From assembly GCA_030538235.1 (NCBI GenBank), contig JAUNUJ010000004.1:1-64000 (forward strand): a stretch of DNA of 64,000 nucleotides, in the 5' to 3' direction. Below, piece after piece: positions 45,512 to 55,568 of this stretch (its first letter is position 1; each line of letters begins with the position of its first letter). This DNA comes from Alcaligenaceae bacterium (GTDB lineage: Bacteria > Pseudomonadota > Gammaproteobacteria > Burkholderiales > Burkholderiaceae_B). The position numbers and the translations under genes are program-made. Under the pieces are notes generated by a model. It did no database searches, had not been told where the DNA came from, and worked only from the letters and a program-made list of their open reading frames with translations.

Positions 45512-46918
45512 ATGGCTAAAACCTTGTATGACAAGTTGTGGGATGAGCACGTTGTGCATCAGCAAGAAGACGGGACCTGTATTTTATACATTGACCGCCA
45601 TTTATTGCATGAAGTAACCAGTCCGCAGGCTTTTGAAGGGTTAAAAATTGCTGAGCGCCAGCCATGGCGTATTAGCGCGAACTTAGCGGTTGAAGACCAT
45701 AACGTGCCGACGATAAATCGTGATCAAGGTATTGAGGATCCAATATCCAAGTTGCAGGTTGATACCTTAGAAAAAAACTGTACCGAACATAAAATTGTAC
45801 GCTACGGTATGGATGATATTCGCCAAGGGATTGTGCACGTGATCGGTCCTGAGCAGGGTGCCACTTTACCGGGCATGACTGTGGTTTGCGGTGACTCTCA
45901 TACCAGTACTCACGGTGCCTTTGGTGCTTTGGCTTTTGGTATCGGTACTTCTGAAGTTGAGCACGTCTTAGCGACTCAAACCTTATTAAAGAAAAAAGAT
46001 AAAAATATGCTAGTAAAGGTCGAGGGTAAACTACCTTTCGGCTGCAGTGCTAAGGATGTGGTTCTACATATTATCGGTGAAATCGGTACTGCCGGCGGTA
46101 CCGGTCATGCTATTGAGTTTGCCGGTAGCACAATCCGTGATTTATCGGTAGAAGGTCGTATGACTGTGTGCAATATGGCGATTGAAGCCGGTGCGCGTTC
46201 GGGTATGGTGGCGGTTGACGATAAAACTATTAACTACTTTAAGGGTCGTCCTTATGCCCCTAGCGATGAGCAATGGGAGCAGGCTGTAGCCTATTGGAAT
46301 ACCTTGGTCTCGGATGAGGGAGCACATTTTGATAAAGTGGTTGAGATTGATGCCGCTGATATTCGTCCTCAAGTGACATGGGGTACTTCACCCGAGATGG
46401 TTCTTAGCATTGAAGATAAAGTCCCTAATCCGGCCTCAGAAAGTGACTCTGTTAAGCGTTCAGGTATTGAGCGTGCCTTGGACTATATGGGTTTAGATGC
46501 GGATATGCCGATTAACGAGATTAAAATTGATAAAGTTTTTATTGGTTCTTGCACTAATTCTCGAATCGAGGATTTACGCGAAGCCGCAGCGGTCGCTAAG
46601 GGCAGAAAGGTTGCTGATAATGTGATTCAAGCCATGGTGGTACCGGGTTCAGGTCTGGTTAAGCAGCAAGCCGAAGAAGAGGGTTTAGATAAAATTTTCC
46701 TTGAGGCCGGTTTCGAATGGCGTGATCCGGGCTGTTCTATGTGTTTGGCGATGAATGCTGACCGTTTAGAGCCGGGTGAGCGTTGTGCCTCAACCTCAAA
46801 TAGAAACTTTGAAGGTCGTCAGGGTAATGGCGGTCGTACTCATTTGGTTAGTCCGGCAATGGCGGCTGCAGCTGCTGTGACCGGTCATTTTGTTGATGTT
46901 CGTCAGTTAGGAGCCTAA
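45512..46918 (+). CDS. leuC: 3-isopropylmalate dehydratase large subunit
   Basis: Isomerises 2- to 3-isopropylmalate in leucine synthesis with LeuD. 468 residues from ATG 45512, preceded by TTTGGAGATAAGC (a TTG at 45500 lies in this RBS and is rejected). The [4Fe-4S] ligands are in [15 protein letters not shown] and [31 protein letters not shown] and the C-terminal [20 protein letters not shown] are intact. leuA is not in the window. Confidence 0.97.
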   Translation: MAKTLYDKLWDEHVVHQQEDGTCILYIDRHLLHEVTSPQAFEGLKIAERQPWRISANLAVEDHNVPTINRDQGIEDPISKLQVDTLEKNCTEHKIVRYGMDDIRQGIVHVIGPEQGATLPGMTVVCGDSHTSTHGAFGALAFGIGTSEVEHVLATQTLLKKKDKNMLVKVEGKLPFGCSAKDVVLHIIGEIGTAGGTGHAIEFAGSTIRDLSVEGRMTVCNMAIEAGARSGMVAVDDKTINYFKGRPYAPSDEQWEQAVAYWNTLVSDEGAHFDKVVEIDAADIRPQVTWGTSPEMVLSIEDKVPNPASESDSVKRSGIERALDYMGLDADMPINEIKIDKVFIGSCTNSRIEDLREAAAVAKGRKVADNVIQAMVVPGSGLVKQQAEEEGLDKIFLEAGFEWRDPGCSMCLAMNADRLEPGERCASTSNRNFEGRQGNGGRTHLVSPAMAAAAAVTGHFVDVRQLGA

Positions 46919-46920
46919 GC

Positions 46921-47568
46921 ATGGAATCATTTACTATTCACCAGGGCTTAGTTGCTCCATTAGATCGCGCTAATGTCGACACCGATTTGATTATTCCGAA
47001 GCAGTTTTTAAAATCTATTAAGCGTAGTGGTTTCGGTCCGAATTTATTTGATGAAGTGCGTTATTTGGATCATGGTGAACCGGGTATGGACAATAGCAAG
47101 CGTCCATTAAACCCTGATTTTGTTTTAAACAAAGCGCGTTATCAGGGCGCGTCGATTTTATTGGCGCGTGAAAACTTCGGTTGTGGTTCTAGTCGTGAAC
47201 ACGCACCTTGGGCCTTGATGCAGTACGGTTTCAAAGCAATTATTGCACCGTCCTACGCTGATATTTTCTTCAATAACAGCTTCAAAAACGGTTTATTACC
47301 GATTGTTTTAAGTGAAGAGGAAGTCTCCAAACTCTTTGCAGAGGTTGAAGCAAATCCCGGTTATCAATTAAGTATTGATTTGGATAAGCAAGAAGTAACG
47401 TCACCATCAGGTGCTGTGTATGGCTTTGAGATTGACAGTTTTAGAAAGTATTGTCTCTTAAATGGACTTGATGATATTGGTTTAACGCTGCGTGAAGCTG
47501 ATAAAATCAAAGCCTACGAAGAAAAACGCTTAGCCGACAAACCATGGTTAGCAAAGGTAGTGGACTAG
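46921..47568 (+). CDS. leuD: 3-isopropylmalate dehydratase small subunit
   Basis: Swivelling subunit of isopropylmalate isomerase. 215 residues; [19 protein letters not shown], the conserved [14 protein letters not shown] and [10 protein letters not shown] are present. Starts 2 bases after leuC with the sequence GTTAGGAG upstream, so co-translated. Confidence 0.97.
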   Translation: MESFTIHQGLVAPLDRANVDTDLIIPKQFLKSIKRSGFGPNLFDEVRYLDHGEPGMDNSKRPLNPDFVLNKARYQGASILLARENFGCGSSREHAPWALMQYGFKAIIAPSYADIFFNNSFKNGLLPIVLSEEEVSKLFAEVEANPGYQLSIDLDKQEVTSPSGAVYGFEIDSFRKYCLLNGLDDIGLTLREADKIKAYEEKRLADKPWLAKVVD

Positions 47569-47644
47569 TTTTTAAAGACTCTATTCACTACAGCTGGAGA
47601 TTCGTCAAAGGCTGTTTTAATCAATTTACAAAAAAGATTTAATT

Positions 47645-48724
47645 ATGACGTTTAAAGTAGCAGTTTTACCAGGTGACGGTATTGGCTCCGAAATCATGGA
47701 GCAGGCAGTCCGCGTATTAAAAGCATTAGATTTGGATTTAACCTTTGAAGAAGCACCGGTGGGTGGTGTGGCCTATGAAAGCGATGGCCATCCTTTGCCG
47801 GAGCGTACCCTGGAATTAGCAAAAAGTGCTGATGCCATTTTATTTGGTGCGGTGGGCGATTGGAAGTATGACTCCTTAGAGCGTCATCTGCGTCCTGAGC
47901 AAGCGATTTTAGGTCTGCGTAAAGCCTTAGGTCTTTTCGCTAACTTGCGTCCAGCCATTTTATATCCGGAATTGGCCAATGCCTCATCACTCAAGCCTGA
48001 GGTGGTTTCAGGACTGGATCTGTTGATTGTGCGCGAATTAACCGGTGATATTTATTTCGGTACGCCACGCGGTGTGCGCAAAGCTGAAGATGGCCCATTC
48101 AAAGGCGAGGACGAAGGTTTTGATACCATGCGTTATGCCGATACCGAAGTTCGCCGCATTGCTAAAATTGCTTTTGATGCTGCTAAGAAACGCGGTGGCA
48201 AATTACTCAGCGTGGATAAGGCCAACGTACTTGAAACTTCACAGTTCTGGCGCAACATCATGATTGATGAAAGTCGTCATTACCCTGATGTTGAGCTTAG
48301 CCATATGTATATTGATAATGCCGCCATGCAGTTAGTCCGCGCTCCTAAAGAGTTGGACGTGGTGGTGACCGGTAATTTATTTGGTGATATTTTATCTGAT
48401 GAAGCAGCTATGCTAACTGGCTCTATCGGTATGCTGCCGTCAGCTTCTTTAAATGAGAAGAATCAGGGCTTATATGAGCCAAGTCACGGTTCTGCCCCTG
48501 ATATTGCCGGTCAAGACATTGCTAATCCATTAGCCCAGATCCTCTCAGCCGCCATGATGTTACGCTACAGTTTCAATATGGAAGAGCCCGCTCAAAGGAT
48601 TGAAGCGGCAGTTCGTAAGGTGTTGGCGCAAGGTTATCGTACCGCTGATATTTACGAAGAGGGCACTCAAAAAGTCGGCACTAAAGCCATGGGTGATGCT
48701 GTTTTGGCAGCACTTCAGGCGTAG
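47645..48724 (+). CDS. leuB: 3-isopropylmalate dehydrogenase
   Basis: NAD-dependent oxidative decarboxylation of 3-isopropylmalate. 359 residues; N-terminal [16 protein letters not shown], substrate Arg region [34 protein letters not shown], the Lys/Asp catalytic stretch [17 protein letters not shown] and the C-terminal [18 protein letters not shown]. It follows leuD by 76 bases, so leuCDB is one unit. Confidence 0.97.
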   Translation: MTFKVAVLPGDGIGSEIMEQAVRVLKALDLDLTFEEAPVGGVAYESDGHPLPERTLELAKSADAILFGAVGDWKYDSLERHLRPEQAILGLRKALGLFANLRPAILYPELANASSLKPEVVSGLDLLIVRELTGDIYFGTPRGVRKAEDGPFKGEDEGFDTMRYADTEVRRIAKIAFDAAKKRGGKLLSVDKANVLETSQFWRNIMIDESRHYPDVELSHMYIDNAAMQLVRAPKELDVVVTGNLFGDILSDEAAMLTGSIGMLPSASLNEKNQGLYEPSHGSAPDIAGQDIANPLAQILSAAMMLRYSFNMEEPAQRIEAAVRKVLAQGYRTADIYEEGTQKVGTKAMGDAVLAALQA

Positions 48725-48758
48725 TCTTAGGGCTGTCTGAGTTAATTCGTGACAATTA

Positions 48759-48793
48759 ATCACTATCGTTTCTACTCCTGGGGCGATAGTGAT
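48759..48793 (+). terminator. Hairpin between leuB and asd
   Basis: A 10-bp perfect stem (48759-48768, ATCACTATCG, with 48784-48793) with a 15-nt loop, followed by ATTATTAAAA, a poor U-tract. It may attenuate read-through into asd. Confidence 0.5.
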
Positions 48794-48836
48794 ATTATTA
48801 AAAATTAAGACAATTATTTCATAAGTGAGTAAATCT

Positions 48837-49958
48837 ATGTCAAAAGCAGTTGGTCTTGTCGGTTGGCGAGGCATGGTGGGTTCGGTGCTCATGCAGCGTA
48901 TGCGCGATGAGGGTGATTTTAATCTAATCGAACCGGTATTCTTCTCTACGAGCAACGCCGGTGGTTCGGCGCCCGAGTGGGCTGAGGGTGCAGGTCCTTT
49001 ACAAAATGCCTTCGATATTGACGCTCTAAAGAAATTACCCATCATTGTGACTGCTCAGGGCGGTGATTACACCAACGAAGTCTACCCTAAGCTACGCGCT
49101 GCGGGTTGGGACGGTATTTGGATTGATGCTGCGAGCGCTTTACGTATGAATAACGACGCGGTGATTGTCCTAGATCCGATTAACCGTGAGTTAATCGATG
49201 CTTCTCTGGCTAAAGGCGTTCGTGACTTTATCGGTGGTAACTGTACTGTCAGCTGCATGTTGATGGGTGTCGGCGGATTATTCAAACACGGTCTGGTTGA
49301 GTGGATGAGCAGCATGACTTATCAGGCGGCTTCCGGCGGTGGTGCACAGCATATGCGTGAGTTACTAACTCAATTCGGTATTCTCGGTAATTCAGTGCAG
49401 TCATTACTTGATGATCCGGCCTCAGCGATTTTGGAAATTGATCGTCAGGTCTTGGCGACTCAACGAGATGACAGTCTGCCCCAGAGTAACTTCGGCGTCC
49501 CATTAGGCGGTAGTTTGATTCCATGGATTGATACTCAATTGGACAATGGCCAATCACGTGAGGAGTGGAAAGCGCAGGCTGAGACCAATAAAGTTTTAGG
49601 TCGCACGGGCAATGATATTGTTCCTATCGATGGTTTATGTGTGCGTGTTGGCGCGATGCGTTCTCATAGTCAAGCGCTGACTTTTAAGCTTAAAAAAGAT
49701 GTGCCTTTAGATGAGATTAATGACATTATCGATAGTAGCAGCGATTGGGCTAAGTTAATTCCTAATGATCGTGACGTGACCATGCGTGAGTTAACACCGG
49801 TTGCGGTGACCGGCACCTTAAATATCCCGGTCGGTCGTGTCCGTAAATTAAATATGGGTCCCGAGTATATCAGTGCCTTTACGGTCGGTGATCAGTTGCT
49901 CTGGGGCGCTGCTGAGCCTTTACGCCGCATGTTACGTATTGCTCTAGGCGAGATGTAA
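48837..49958 (+). CDS. asd: Aspartate-semialdehyde dehydrogenase
   Basis: Reduces aspartyl phosphate; branch point to Lys, Thr, Met and diaminopimelate. 373 residues from ATG 48837 (an in-frame GTG at 48825 is less likely; AAGTGAG sits 7 bases before the ATG). NADP-binding [18 protein letters not shown], the active-site Cys in [17 protein letters not shown], substrate His region [15 protein letters not shown] are intact. Gamma/beta-type Asd of ~370 residues. Confidence 0.97.
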   Translation: MSKAVGLVGWRGMVGSVLMQRMRDEGDFNLIEPVFFSTSNAGGSAPEWAEGAGPLQNAFDIDALKKLPIIVTAQGGDYTNEVYPKLRAAGWDGIWIDAASALRMNNDAVIVLDPINRELIDASLAKGVRDFIGGNCTVSCMLMGVGGLFKHGLVEWMSSMTYQAASGGGAQHMRELLTQFGILGNSVQSLLDDPASAILEIDRQVLATQRDDSLPQSNFGVPLGGSLIPWIDTQLDNGQSREEWKAQAETNKVLGRTGNDIVPIDGLCVRVGAMRSHSQALTFKLKKDVPLDEINDIIDSSSDWAKLIPNDRDVTMRELTPVAVTGTLNIPVGRVRKLNMGPEYISAFTVGDQLLWGAAEPLRRMLRIALGEM

Positions 49959-49998
49959 ATCTTAATCCATAGTAACTATTTAAATAGGGCGAAAAAAG

Positions 49999-50202
49999 AT
50001 GGCGTTACTGCAGGTGATAAGTGATCATATTGCGATTAGCTTAGTGCTATTGGTAGTGTTTATTGCCTTGACCGTCTTTCTAGCCCAACGTATTTCCGGC
50101 TCTAAAGGGTCTCCTGATGATTCTCAATTGGATCAAAGCCCCGCTGCCAAAGCGTTTAGAAAAAAATTACAAGATATCAGTTTAGACTTGGACAAGGATT
50201 AA
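49999..50202 (+). CDS. Small membrane protein in the fimV position (67 aa)
   Basis: 67 residues: a short N-terminus, one membrane helix (ISLVLLVVFIALTVFLAQR), then a polar tail ending AAKAFRKKLQDISLDLDKD. It lies between asd and truA, where betaproteobacteria commonly encode the large FimV/HubP pole protein. The helix and the Asp/Leu-rich tail are compatible with a strongly reduced FimV, but there is no LysM or TPR and no direct homology can be shown here. The stop overlaps the truA ATG by one base (TAATG), so it is co-translated, which supports a real gene. Confidence 0.7.
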   Translation: MALLQVISDHIAISLVLLVVFIALTVFLAQRISGSKGSPDDSQLDQSPAAKAFRKKLQDISLDLDKD

Positions 50203-51017
50203 TGGCCAAGCATCGCATAGCCTTAGGTATTTCTTATCAGGGTCAACAGTATTCAGGCTGGCAAATTCAAAGTAACCGTGCCACAGTGCAGGGCGCAGTC
50301 GAAGCGGCCTTGGGTGAATTTATTACCACCCCCACTCAGGTGGTTTGTGCGGGTCGTACTGATACCGGTGTGCACGCGATCAATCAAGTGGCACACCTGG
50401 ATACGGATGCCACACGTAGCGATAATTCTTGGGTCAGAGGGGTAAATGCGTTTTTACCGCCGGATATCCGCATCAAATGGGCCAAAGAAGTCGCCCCCGA
50501 TTTTCATGCACGCTTTGATGCTGAGGCCAGAACCTATGTGTATATTTTGCGTTGCCATCCGGTGCAATCTGCGGTGTTATCAGGGCTAGTGGGTTGGTAT
50601 CACTTGCCACTTGATTTAGTGCAGATGCAAGAGGCGGCTCAACACTTGTTGGGTGAGCATGACTTTAGCAGTTTCAGATCGTCTGAGTGTCAAGCACACT
50701 CACCGATTCGCACCATTCATCATTTGGATATTCAACAGCAAGGTAATTTATTCGTCTTTTCAGTCAAGGGTGATGGCTTTTTACACCATATGGTACGCAA
50801 TATTGTCGGTAGCTTGGTTTATGTCGGCAAGGGTAAATATCAAGCAGAATACATGAGGGAGTTGCTCGCTCATCGACAGCGAAAGTTTGCTGCGCCCACC
50901 TTTATGGCCGATGGTTTATATTTGGCTCATATCCATTATCCAAAAAATTCGGGTATTAATGACTTAATACCCGAACTTAATGTGGCCGATAGCCTCAGCT
51001 ATTTGTTGGACGCCTGA
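50202..51017 (+). CDS. truA: tRNA pseudouridine(38-40) synthase TruA
   Basis: Modifies uridines 38-40 in tRNA anticodon stems. 271 residues; GISYQGQQYSGWQIQSNRAT, the catalytic Asp in CAGRTDTGVHAINQVAHLDT, DFHARFDAEARTYVYIL and FLHHMVRNIVGSL are present. Its last codons contain a perfect hairpin that acts as a terminator for the convergent M48 gene (separate entry). Confidence 0.97.
   Translation: MAKHRIALGISYQGQQYSGWQIQSNRATVQGAVEAALGEFITTPTQVVCAGRTDTGVHAINQVAHLDTDATRSDNSWVRGVNAFLPPDIRIKWAKEVAPDFHARFDAEARTYVYILRCHPVQSAVLSGLVGWYHLPLDLVQMQEAAQHLLGEHDFSSFRSSECQAHSPIRTIHHLDIQQQGNLFVFSVKGDGFLHHMVRNIVGSLVYVGKGKYQAEYMRELLAHRQRKFAAPTFMADGLYLAHIHYPKNSGINDLIPELNVADSLSYLLDA
50942..50975 (-). terminator. 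Intrinsic terminator of the M48 peptidase gene, embedded in truA
   Basis: TTCGGGTATTAA (50948-50959) pairs perfectly with TTAATACCCGAA (50964-50975) around a 4-nt loop; on the minus strand it is followed by six T residues (50947-50942). It lies entirely inside the truA coding sequence, about 80 bases past the M48 stop, and encodes truA residues near NSGINDLIPEL. Confidence 0.85.
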
Positions 51018-51054
51018 GAAATATCAAATCAACTCAGAGCACCAACAATATCAA

Positions 51055-51786
51055 TTAATTCATTTTAGCAATACGATCGGCGCGAGCAGATGGGTTAGGG
51101 TGCGAAGAAAACACGCTTGAGCGGTCACCACCCATGGCGGCCAGTTTACGTAAAGCGGTAACAGCAGGATCTTTGCCTTTGCCATGTTCTTTTAAGACTT
51201 TAAGACCATAAGCATCAGCCTCATACTCATGGGCTTGTGAGTATTGAGCATTAATTAACTGATGACCCAATTGACCGACCACACTGTTGGATAAGGCAGC
51301 AACCGGAGAGCCACTGGAAGATACCGCTTGTAAAGCAGCTGAGCTAAGCATTTTGGTGCGAGTCTGTTGCTTGGAGTGGCCTTTGACCACGTGACCTACC
51401 TCGTGACCGACCACGTAAAGCAACTCATCGTCAGTCATCTTGTCCATAAGACCGCTATAAACACGGATGCCGCCATTAGGCAAGGCAAAAGCATTGACTT
51501 CATCAACTAAGTAAACCTGATAGTTTAACTGCTGACCCTCATAATTCTTCAGGTTGCGAGTGATACGGTTTAAGCGTTGACTATAGGCATTAGAGGCCGA
51601 AGCAATTTTATTTTCAGCATCCAGTTGCTGTTGAGCACGTACGCCCAAAGCTCTGATCTCATTGTCATTGATACTGGCTGCGCTCGCTAAAGTTGCAGCG
51701 GCACCAACCATACCGGCTACGTCCATGCCCTGACAGGCGGTTAAGCTTAAACTGACAGCCGCTGCTGCTAATAATTTTTTAGACAT
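51055..51786 (-). CDS. M48 family metallopeptidase lipoprotein (LoiP/YcaL-like)
   Basis: Zinc-dependent periplasmic peptidase. 243 residues: MSKKLLAAAAVSLSLTACQG is a lipoprotein signal with lipobox LTAC (Cys18). The zinc motif HEVGHVVKGHS and the third-ligand region AHEYEADAYGLKV are intact. E. coli LoiP and YcaL, outer-membrane protein quality-control peptidases, are the nearest known relatives. Monocistronic, with a terminator embedded in truA. Confidence 0.92.
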   Translation of the reverse strand: MSKKLLAAAAVSLSLTACQGMDVAGMVGAAATLASAASINDNEIRALGVRAQQQLDAENKIASASNAYSQRLNRITRNLKNYEGQQLNYQVYLVDEVNAFALPNGGIRVYSGLMDKMTDDELLYVVGHEVGHVVKGHSKQQTRTKMLSSAALQAVSSSGSPVAALSNSVVGQLGHQLINAQYSQAHEYEADAYGLKVLKEHGKGKDPAVTALRKLAAMGGDRSSVFSSHPNPSARADRIAKMN

Positions 51787-51860
51787 AACACAATTTCCTC
51801 AAAAAGAAGTTAATTTTCACTGCACTGATAAGGGTGTAAGCTCAACGTTGAATGATTTGC

Positions 51861-52646
51861 TTATGAGCTTTGGTAAATCTGCTTGTAACTAATATACATG
51901 GCACAATAAATAGTCATCAATAAGGATATTAGAATTATTTGTAGTATAAAGGCAAGAAAAGCGCCGGCACCACCGGAAAATATTGCAACAAGAATTAAAC
52001 TCCACACCACAAAACCGATCGCGACAGCAGGGACTCCCATCGTGACAAACGCTGAAAAATTGCGCATCACGCCAATGCAAGAAAAGACAATAGATTTTAC
52101 AACTTCAACTCGATTCCACATGATTAGCGCCGGTACAAACCAATATACCAAGGTCAGAAATACCGTATACAAAATCATTGCAAAAATCGCTATCGGATTG
52201 ATTGAGGCGGCTAGGGCGGCATAAGTTTCAGCGGTTATTTCACCGTCGGCAGTTGAAGCAATGACATTGGCTACTTCACTTTCTTTGACCAGCGAAGGGG
52301 TAAAGAACATATCCAGAATAAAAAATATCACCCCATAAGTAAAACCGGCAATCAGCAAGGATTTTAGGATTTTACTGTCTCGGAAAGGCTCAAAAAGATC
52401 ATTGAGAGTAAACTTTTGACCTTGATTGATCTGGTGGCAACAAAATAAAATAAAAGCGATATACACCGGTTGTACTAAGGCCACGGTAAATAAACCCAAA
52501 GCCCCCAAAAGCTGAAGGCTGATGATGGTATTAAAATTCCAGATAAAAGCCAATAAGACAAATAATCCCGGACGCTTCTTGAAGATAGCAAAGCCTTTTA
52601 ATAACCAATCTATACCGGCACTTGCAGGAAGTTTAACAGCTTGCAT
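51861..52646 (-). CDS. BPSS1780 family membrane protein
   Basis: 261 residues, about six hydrophobic segments. The start MQAVKLPASAGIDWLLKGFA with FKKRPGLFVLLAFIW is typical of the BPSS1780 group of multi-pass proteins of unknown function, common in Burkholderiales. It follows thrB by 9 bases on the same strand and is likely co-transcribed. No catalytic motif is visible. Confidence 0.8.
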   Translation of the reverse strand: MQAVKLPASAGIDWLLKGFAIFKKRPGLFVLLAFIWNFNTIISLQLLGALGLFTVALVQPVYIAFILFCCHQINQGQKFTLNDLFEPFRDSKILKSLLIAGFTYGVIFFILDMFFTPSLVKESEVANVIASTADGEITAETYAALAASINPIAIFAMILYTVFLTLVYWFVPALIMWNRVEVVKSIVFSCIGVMRNFSAFVTMGVPAVAIGFVVWSLILVAIFSGGAGAFLAFILQIILISLLMTIYCAMYISYKQIYQSS

Positions 52647-52655
52647 AAAAACTCC

Positions 52656-53630
52656 TTAGCGTGCAGGTAATGGCGGAATGTCGCCGTAAGTGCGCGCTTT
52701 AAGGATGCGCTCAAAATGCGTCGGATCATGTGGTTTCAAACTTTGTGCAGGTCGTGGTAGATAAAAGTCATAAAGTCTTGAAGTCCAGAAACGCAGGGCG
52801 GCTGCTCTTAAAGCGACTGACCATAGCTCACGTTCAGCATCGGTAAAGGGACGACCTCGATGATAGCTACTTAACCAAGCTTCAACTAGTTCCGGAATTA
52901 ATTCACCGCTTTCACGATCAATACACCAGTCATTGACAGCTACCGCCACATCAAATAACCAACGATCAACGCCGGCGAAGTAAAAATCAATGACACCACC
53001 TAGACTGGGGTGTTCGTAAGTACCATCAAACAAGACATTATCGCGAAACAAATCGCAATGGCAGGGACCGCCGGGCATTTGACGCCAAGCGAAACCACGC
53101 TGAACCTCAATTTGTTCGGCTAAAGATGTTTCATATAAGTCTTGTAGTTCTTGGTTTAAAAACGGTTTGATAGCCGGGTAAGTTTCTTGCCACCAGCTTA
53201 AACCGCGCAAGTTTGGTTGATTTAAAGGCAAATCATAGGCGGCGATATGCTGTCGTGCTTGAGCGCGGGCCACAATCTCGCAGTGCTTGGGGCTGGGATG
53301 AGCCTCCCAACCGCCGTTTAAACGAACCACAATAGATATGGGTTTATCACCAAACAAACCCCAGATCGTACCGTCATTGCGTTTTTGTGGCATGGGTACA
53401 GCCTGCTTTTTTATGCCAAGACCGTACATTAAATCAAGATAAAAAGGGATTTGCTCTTTAGTTAAAACTTCAAAGATAGTCAGAACATACTCACCCTTGG
53501 TCGTGGTTAAAAAATAATTGGTATTTTCAATACCCGCAGTGATGCCCTGCATTGAAACAAACTCACCTAAATCGTAGTTTTGTAAAATTTCTTGGGCTTG
53601 TTCAGTAGATACGGGGGTAAAAACGGCCAT
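52656..53630 (-). CDS. thrB: Homoserine kinase (APH-type ThrB)
   Basis: Phosphorylates homoserine in threonine synthesis. 324 residues of the aminoglycoside-phosphotransferase fold used by betaproteobacteria in place of the GHMP-type ThrB. N-terminal MAVFTPVSTEQAQEILQNYD, then GITAGIENTNYFLTTTKGEY, the catalytic loop PGGPCHCDLFRDNVLFD and the Mg-binding GGVIDFYFAGVDRW. No thrA or thrC is in the window. Confidence 0.94.
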   Translation of the reverse strand: MAVFTPVSTEQAQEILQNYDLGEFVSMQGITAGIENTNYFLTTTKGEYVLTIFEVLTKEQIPFYLDLMYGLGIKKQAVPMPQKRNDGTIWGLFGDKPISIVVRLNGGWEAHPSPKHCEIVARAQARQHIAAYDLPLNQPNLRGLSWWQETYPAIKPFLNQELQDLYETSLAEQIEVQRGFAWRQMPGGPCHCDLFRDNVLFDGTYEHPSLGGVIDFYFAGVDRWLFDVAVAVNDWCIDRESGELIPELVEAWLSSYHRGRPFTDAERELWSVALRAAALRFWTSRLYDFYLPRPAQSLKPHDPTHFERILKARTYGDIPPLPAR

Positions 53631-53777
53631 AGAGTTAAATTAATCTTATAAAGTGTATGATGATAAGTAAAATAAAGACGTGAAAGCTGATTTTACCAGT
53701 CTATCTACGGAATTCCTAATAAACCTCGCTCTTGCGGTTTAAAATCTAATATTCGGTTTAACTAATTTACCTGCTCT

Positions 53778-55562
53778 ATGATGAAGCGACGTTTTAACTA
53801 TCTCCGTCGGCGCTTGACTCGCCGTCCTGTGTTCCATAGCCAAGCAATCGTGTTGGTGTGGGCTCTCTTAATGGGTGTGGTCGGTGCCCTGGCAACCTTG
53901 CTCTTTTTTCAGGGAGTGCGTCTATTACAATGGTTGATGGTCGGTGAAACCGGTGCCATTAGCGATATTGTCGGTCAATACACAAGCTGGCAAACTTTGC
54001 TTTATCCAAGCCTTGCGGGTTTAGTCGGTGGCCTATTGCTAACTTGGTCTGCCAGTATTAAGACCGACACCAACTCCGACTACATGGAGGCGGTGGCACT
54101 AGGTGATGGTCGATTATCAATTAAGCAAGGTGTTTTGCGCATTTTGTCCTCACTAACCGTGATTACCTCAGGTTTTTCCATCGGTCGAGAGGGGCCGATG
54201 ATTCATATGGGTTCCATGTTGTCATCGGCAATTGGTCGATTCTTTTTTATGGATGCTAAGCAGTTACGGTTGGTTGTGGCGTGTGGCGCAGCCGGCGCCG
54301 TATCGGCTGCCTACCACACACCGATTGCCGGTGCCTTATTTGTGGCCGAAATTGTCGTTGGCAGCATGTCAATGATTATTGTCGGTCCTTTATTAGTTGC
54401 CGCCATGTCAGCCCATCTGACTACGCGACTTTTTGATAATCACTTCCTTTTATATCAAGTCGATTTGGAGATTTCTCTGACGGTTGAGTTATTGATTTGC
54501 TCGATCATTGTAGGCGTCTTTGGTGGTGTCCTCTCGCCACTCTTTTTAAGAGCCTTAGACTGGTGCAAAAAGGGTTTAAAGCTGATCCCGGTCCCTTTGG
54601 CGGCGCGAATGGCTCTTGCCGGTCTGGTCGTCGGTGTTTTTCTTTTATATGACCCGCGCTTAGCCGGCAATGGTGATTCTATTGTGTCGACCTTGATACA
54701 CGGAGCGGATTGGACTTGGCAATTATTGTCCATGTTTTTATTGTTAAAAGTTGCTGCTACCTTAATATCGGTGGGTTCCGGTGCAGTAGGTGGGGTCATT
54801 ACGCCGATTATGTTTGTTGGTGCGGCTGTTGCGCTGCTGACTTTAAAAGCGGCGATGGGGCTTTTTCCTGAGCTTGCACCTTATGGTCCGGTTTTTGTGA
54901 TTCTCGGTATGGGTGCCTTTTTATCGGCCGCTTCCAGTGCGCCGCTGATGGCGATTATCATGATGATCGAAATGTCACATAATCAGTCCATTGTGGTGCC
55001 GGTGGTGTTTGCTTGTGTGACGGCCAGTTTCCTAGCACGTCAGATTAATGGCTTAGTGATGTTTAATGTCACTACCAATCGCGAAGAGGACATTCGTCTA
55101 CGTCATCGCTTGAGCAATGTTCGTATTGAGCAATTGATTAATAAAAAACCTGAAAACGTCATTCAATCCGAGATGCTAGTCGGTGAAGCCATCGATTTAT
55201 TTACAGAGTTAAGTGTACGTTATCTCTACGTGGTTAATGAGCAAAACGAGTTTTTGGGCGTATTGGCTCATAAAGACATTACGCGTAGTTTATTGGGTGC
55301 ATTAAAACCGGATGAACCGATCCCGGCGCATTTGATTTCCAGAACCTATCTTGAGCCTTTACACTTGCGAATGACCCTAGATGAAGTTCAAGATGAATTC
55401 GTCACTTATAATGGTGAGCGTTTGCCGGTACTGGATTTTGCTGATCCGCCGCATCTCATGGGTGTGGTTTATAAGTCGGATGTGCTTAGACGCTATAGCG
55501 AGATTAAAAAATCCATCGACAAGACCAGCGAAGTAAAAATGAACCCCTTTATCCGCACTTAG
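53778..55562 (+). CDS. ClC-family chloride channel/antiporter (ClcB-like) with CBS domains
   Basis: 594 residues: a basic N-terminus, a ClC membrane domain (~25-430) and two C-terminal CBS domains (~450-585). SGFSIGREGPMIHMGS carries the gating Glu in the GREGP motif; CGAAGAVSAAYHTPIAGALF and a later GSGAVGGVITPIMFVGA are the other ClC signatures. SDYMEAVALGDG in place of GSGIP resembles ClcB. It could conduct chloride or exchange it for protons; this cannot be decided here. Divergent from thrB. Confidence 0.9.
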   Translation: MMKRRFNYLRRRLTRRPVFHSQAIVLVWALLMGVVGALATLLFFQGVRLLQWLMVGETGAISDIVGQYTSWQTLLYPSLAGLVGGLLLTWSASIKTDTNSDYMEAVALGDGRLSIKQGVLRILSSLTVITSGFSIGREGPMIHMGSMLSSAIGRFFFMDAKQLRLVVACGAAGAVSAAYHTPIAGALFVAEIVVGSMSMIIVGPLLVAAMSAHLTTRLFDNHFLLYQVDLEISLTVELLICSIIVGVFGGVLSPLFLRALDWCKKGLKLIPVPLAARMALAGLVVGVFLLYDPRLAGNGDSIVSTLIHGADWTWQLLSMFLLLKVAATLISVGSGAVGGVITPIMFVGAAVALLTLKAAMGLFPELAPYGPVFVILGMGAFLSAASSAPLMAIIMMIEMSHNQSIVVPVVFACVTASFLARQINGLVMFNVTTNREEDIRLRHRLSNVRIEQLINKKPENVIQSEMLVGEAIDLFTELSVRYLYVVNEQNEFLGVLAHKDITRSLLGALKPDEPIPAHLISRTYLEPLHLRMTLDEVQDEFVTYNGERLPVLDFADPPHLMGVVYKSDVLRRYSEIKKSIDKTSEVKMNPFIRT

Positions 55563-55568
55563 TATTCA

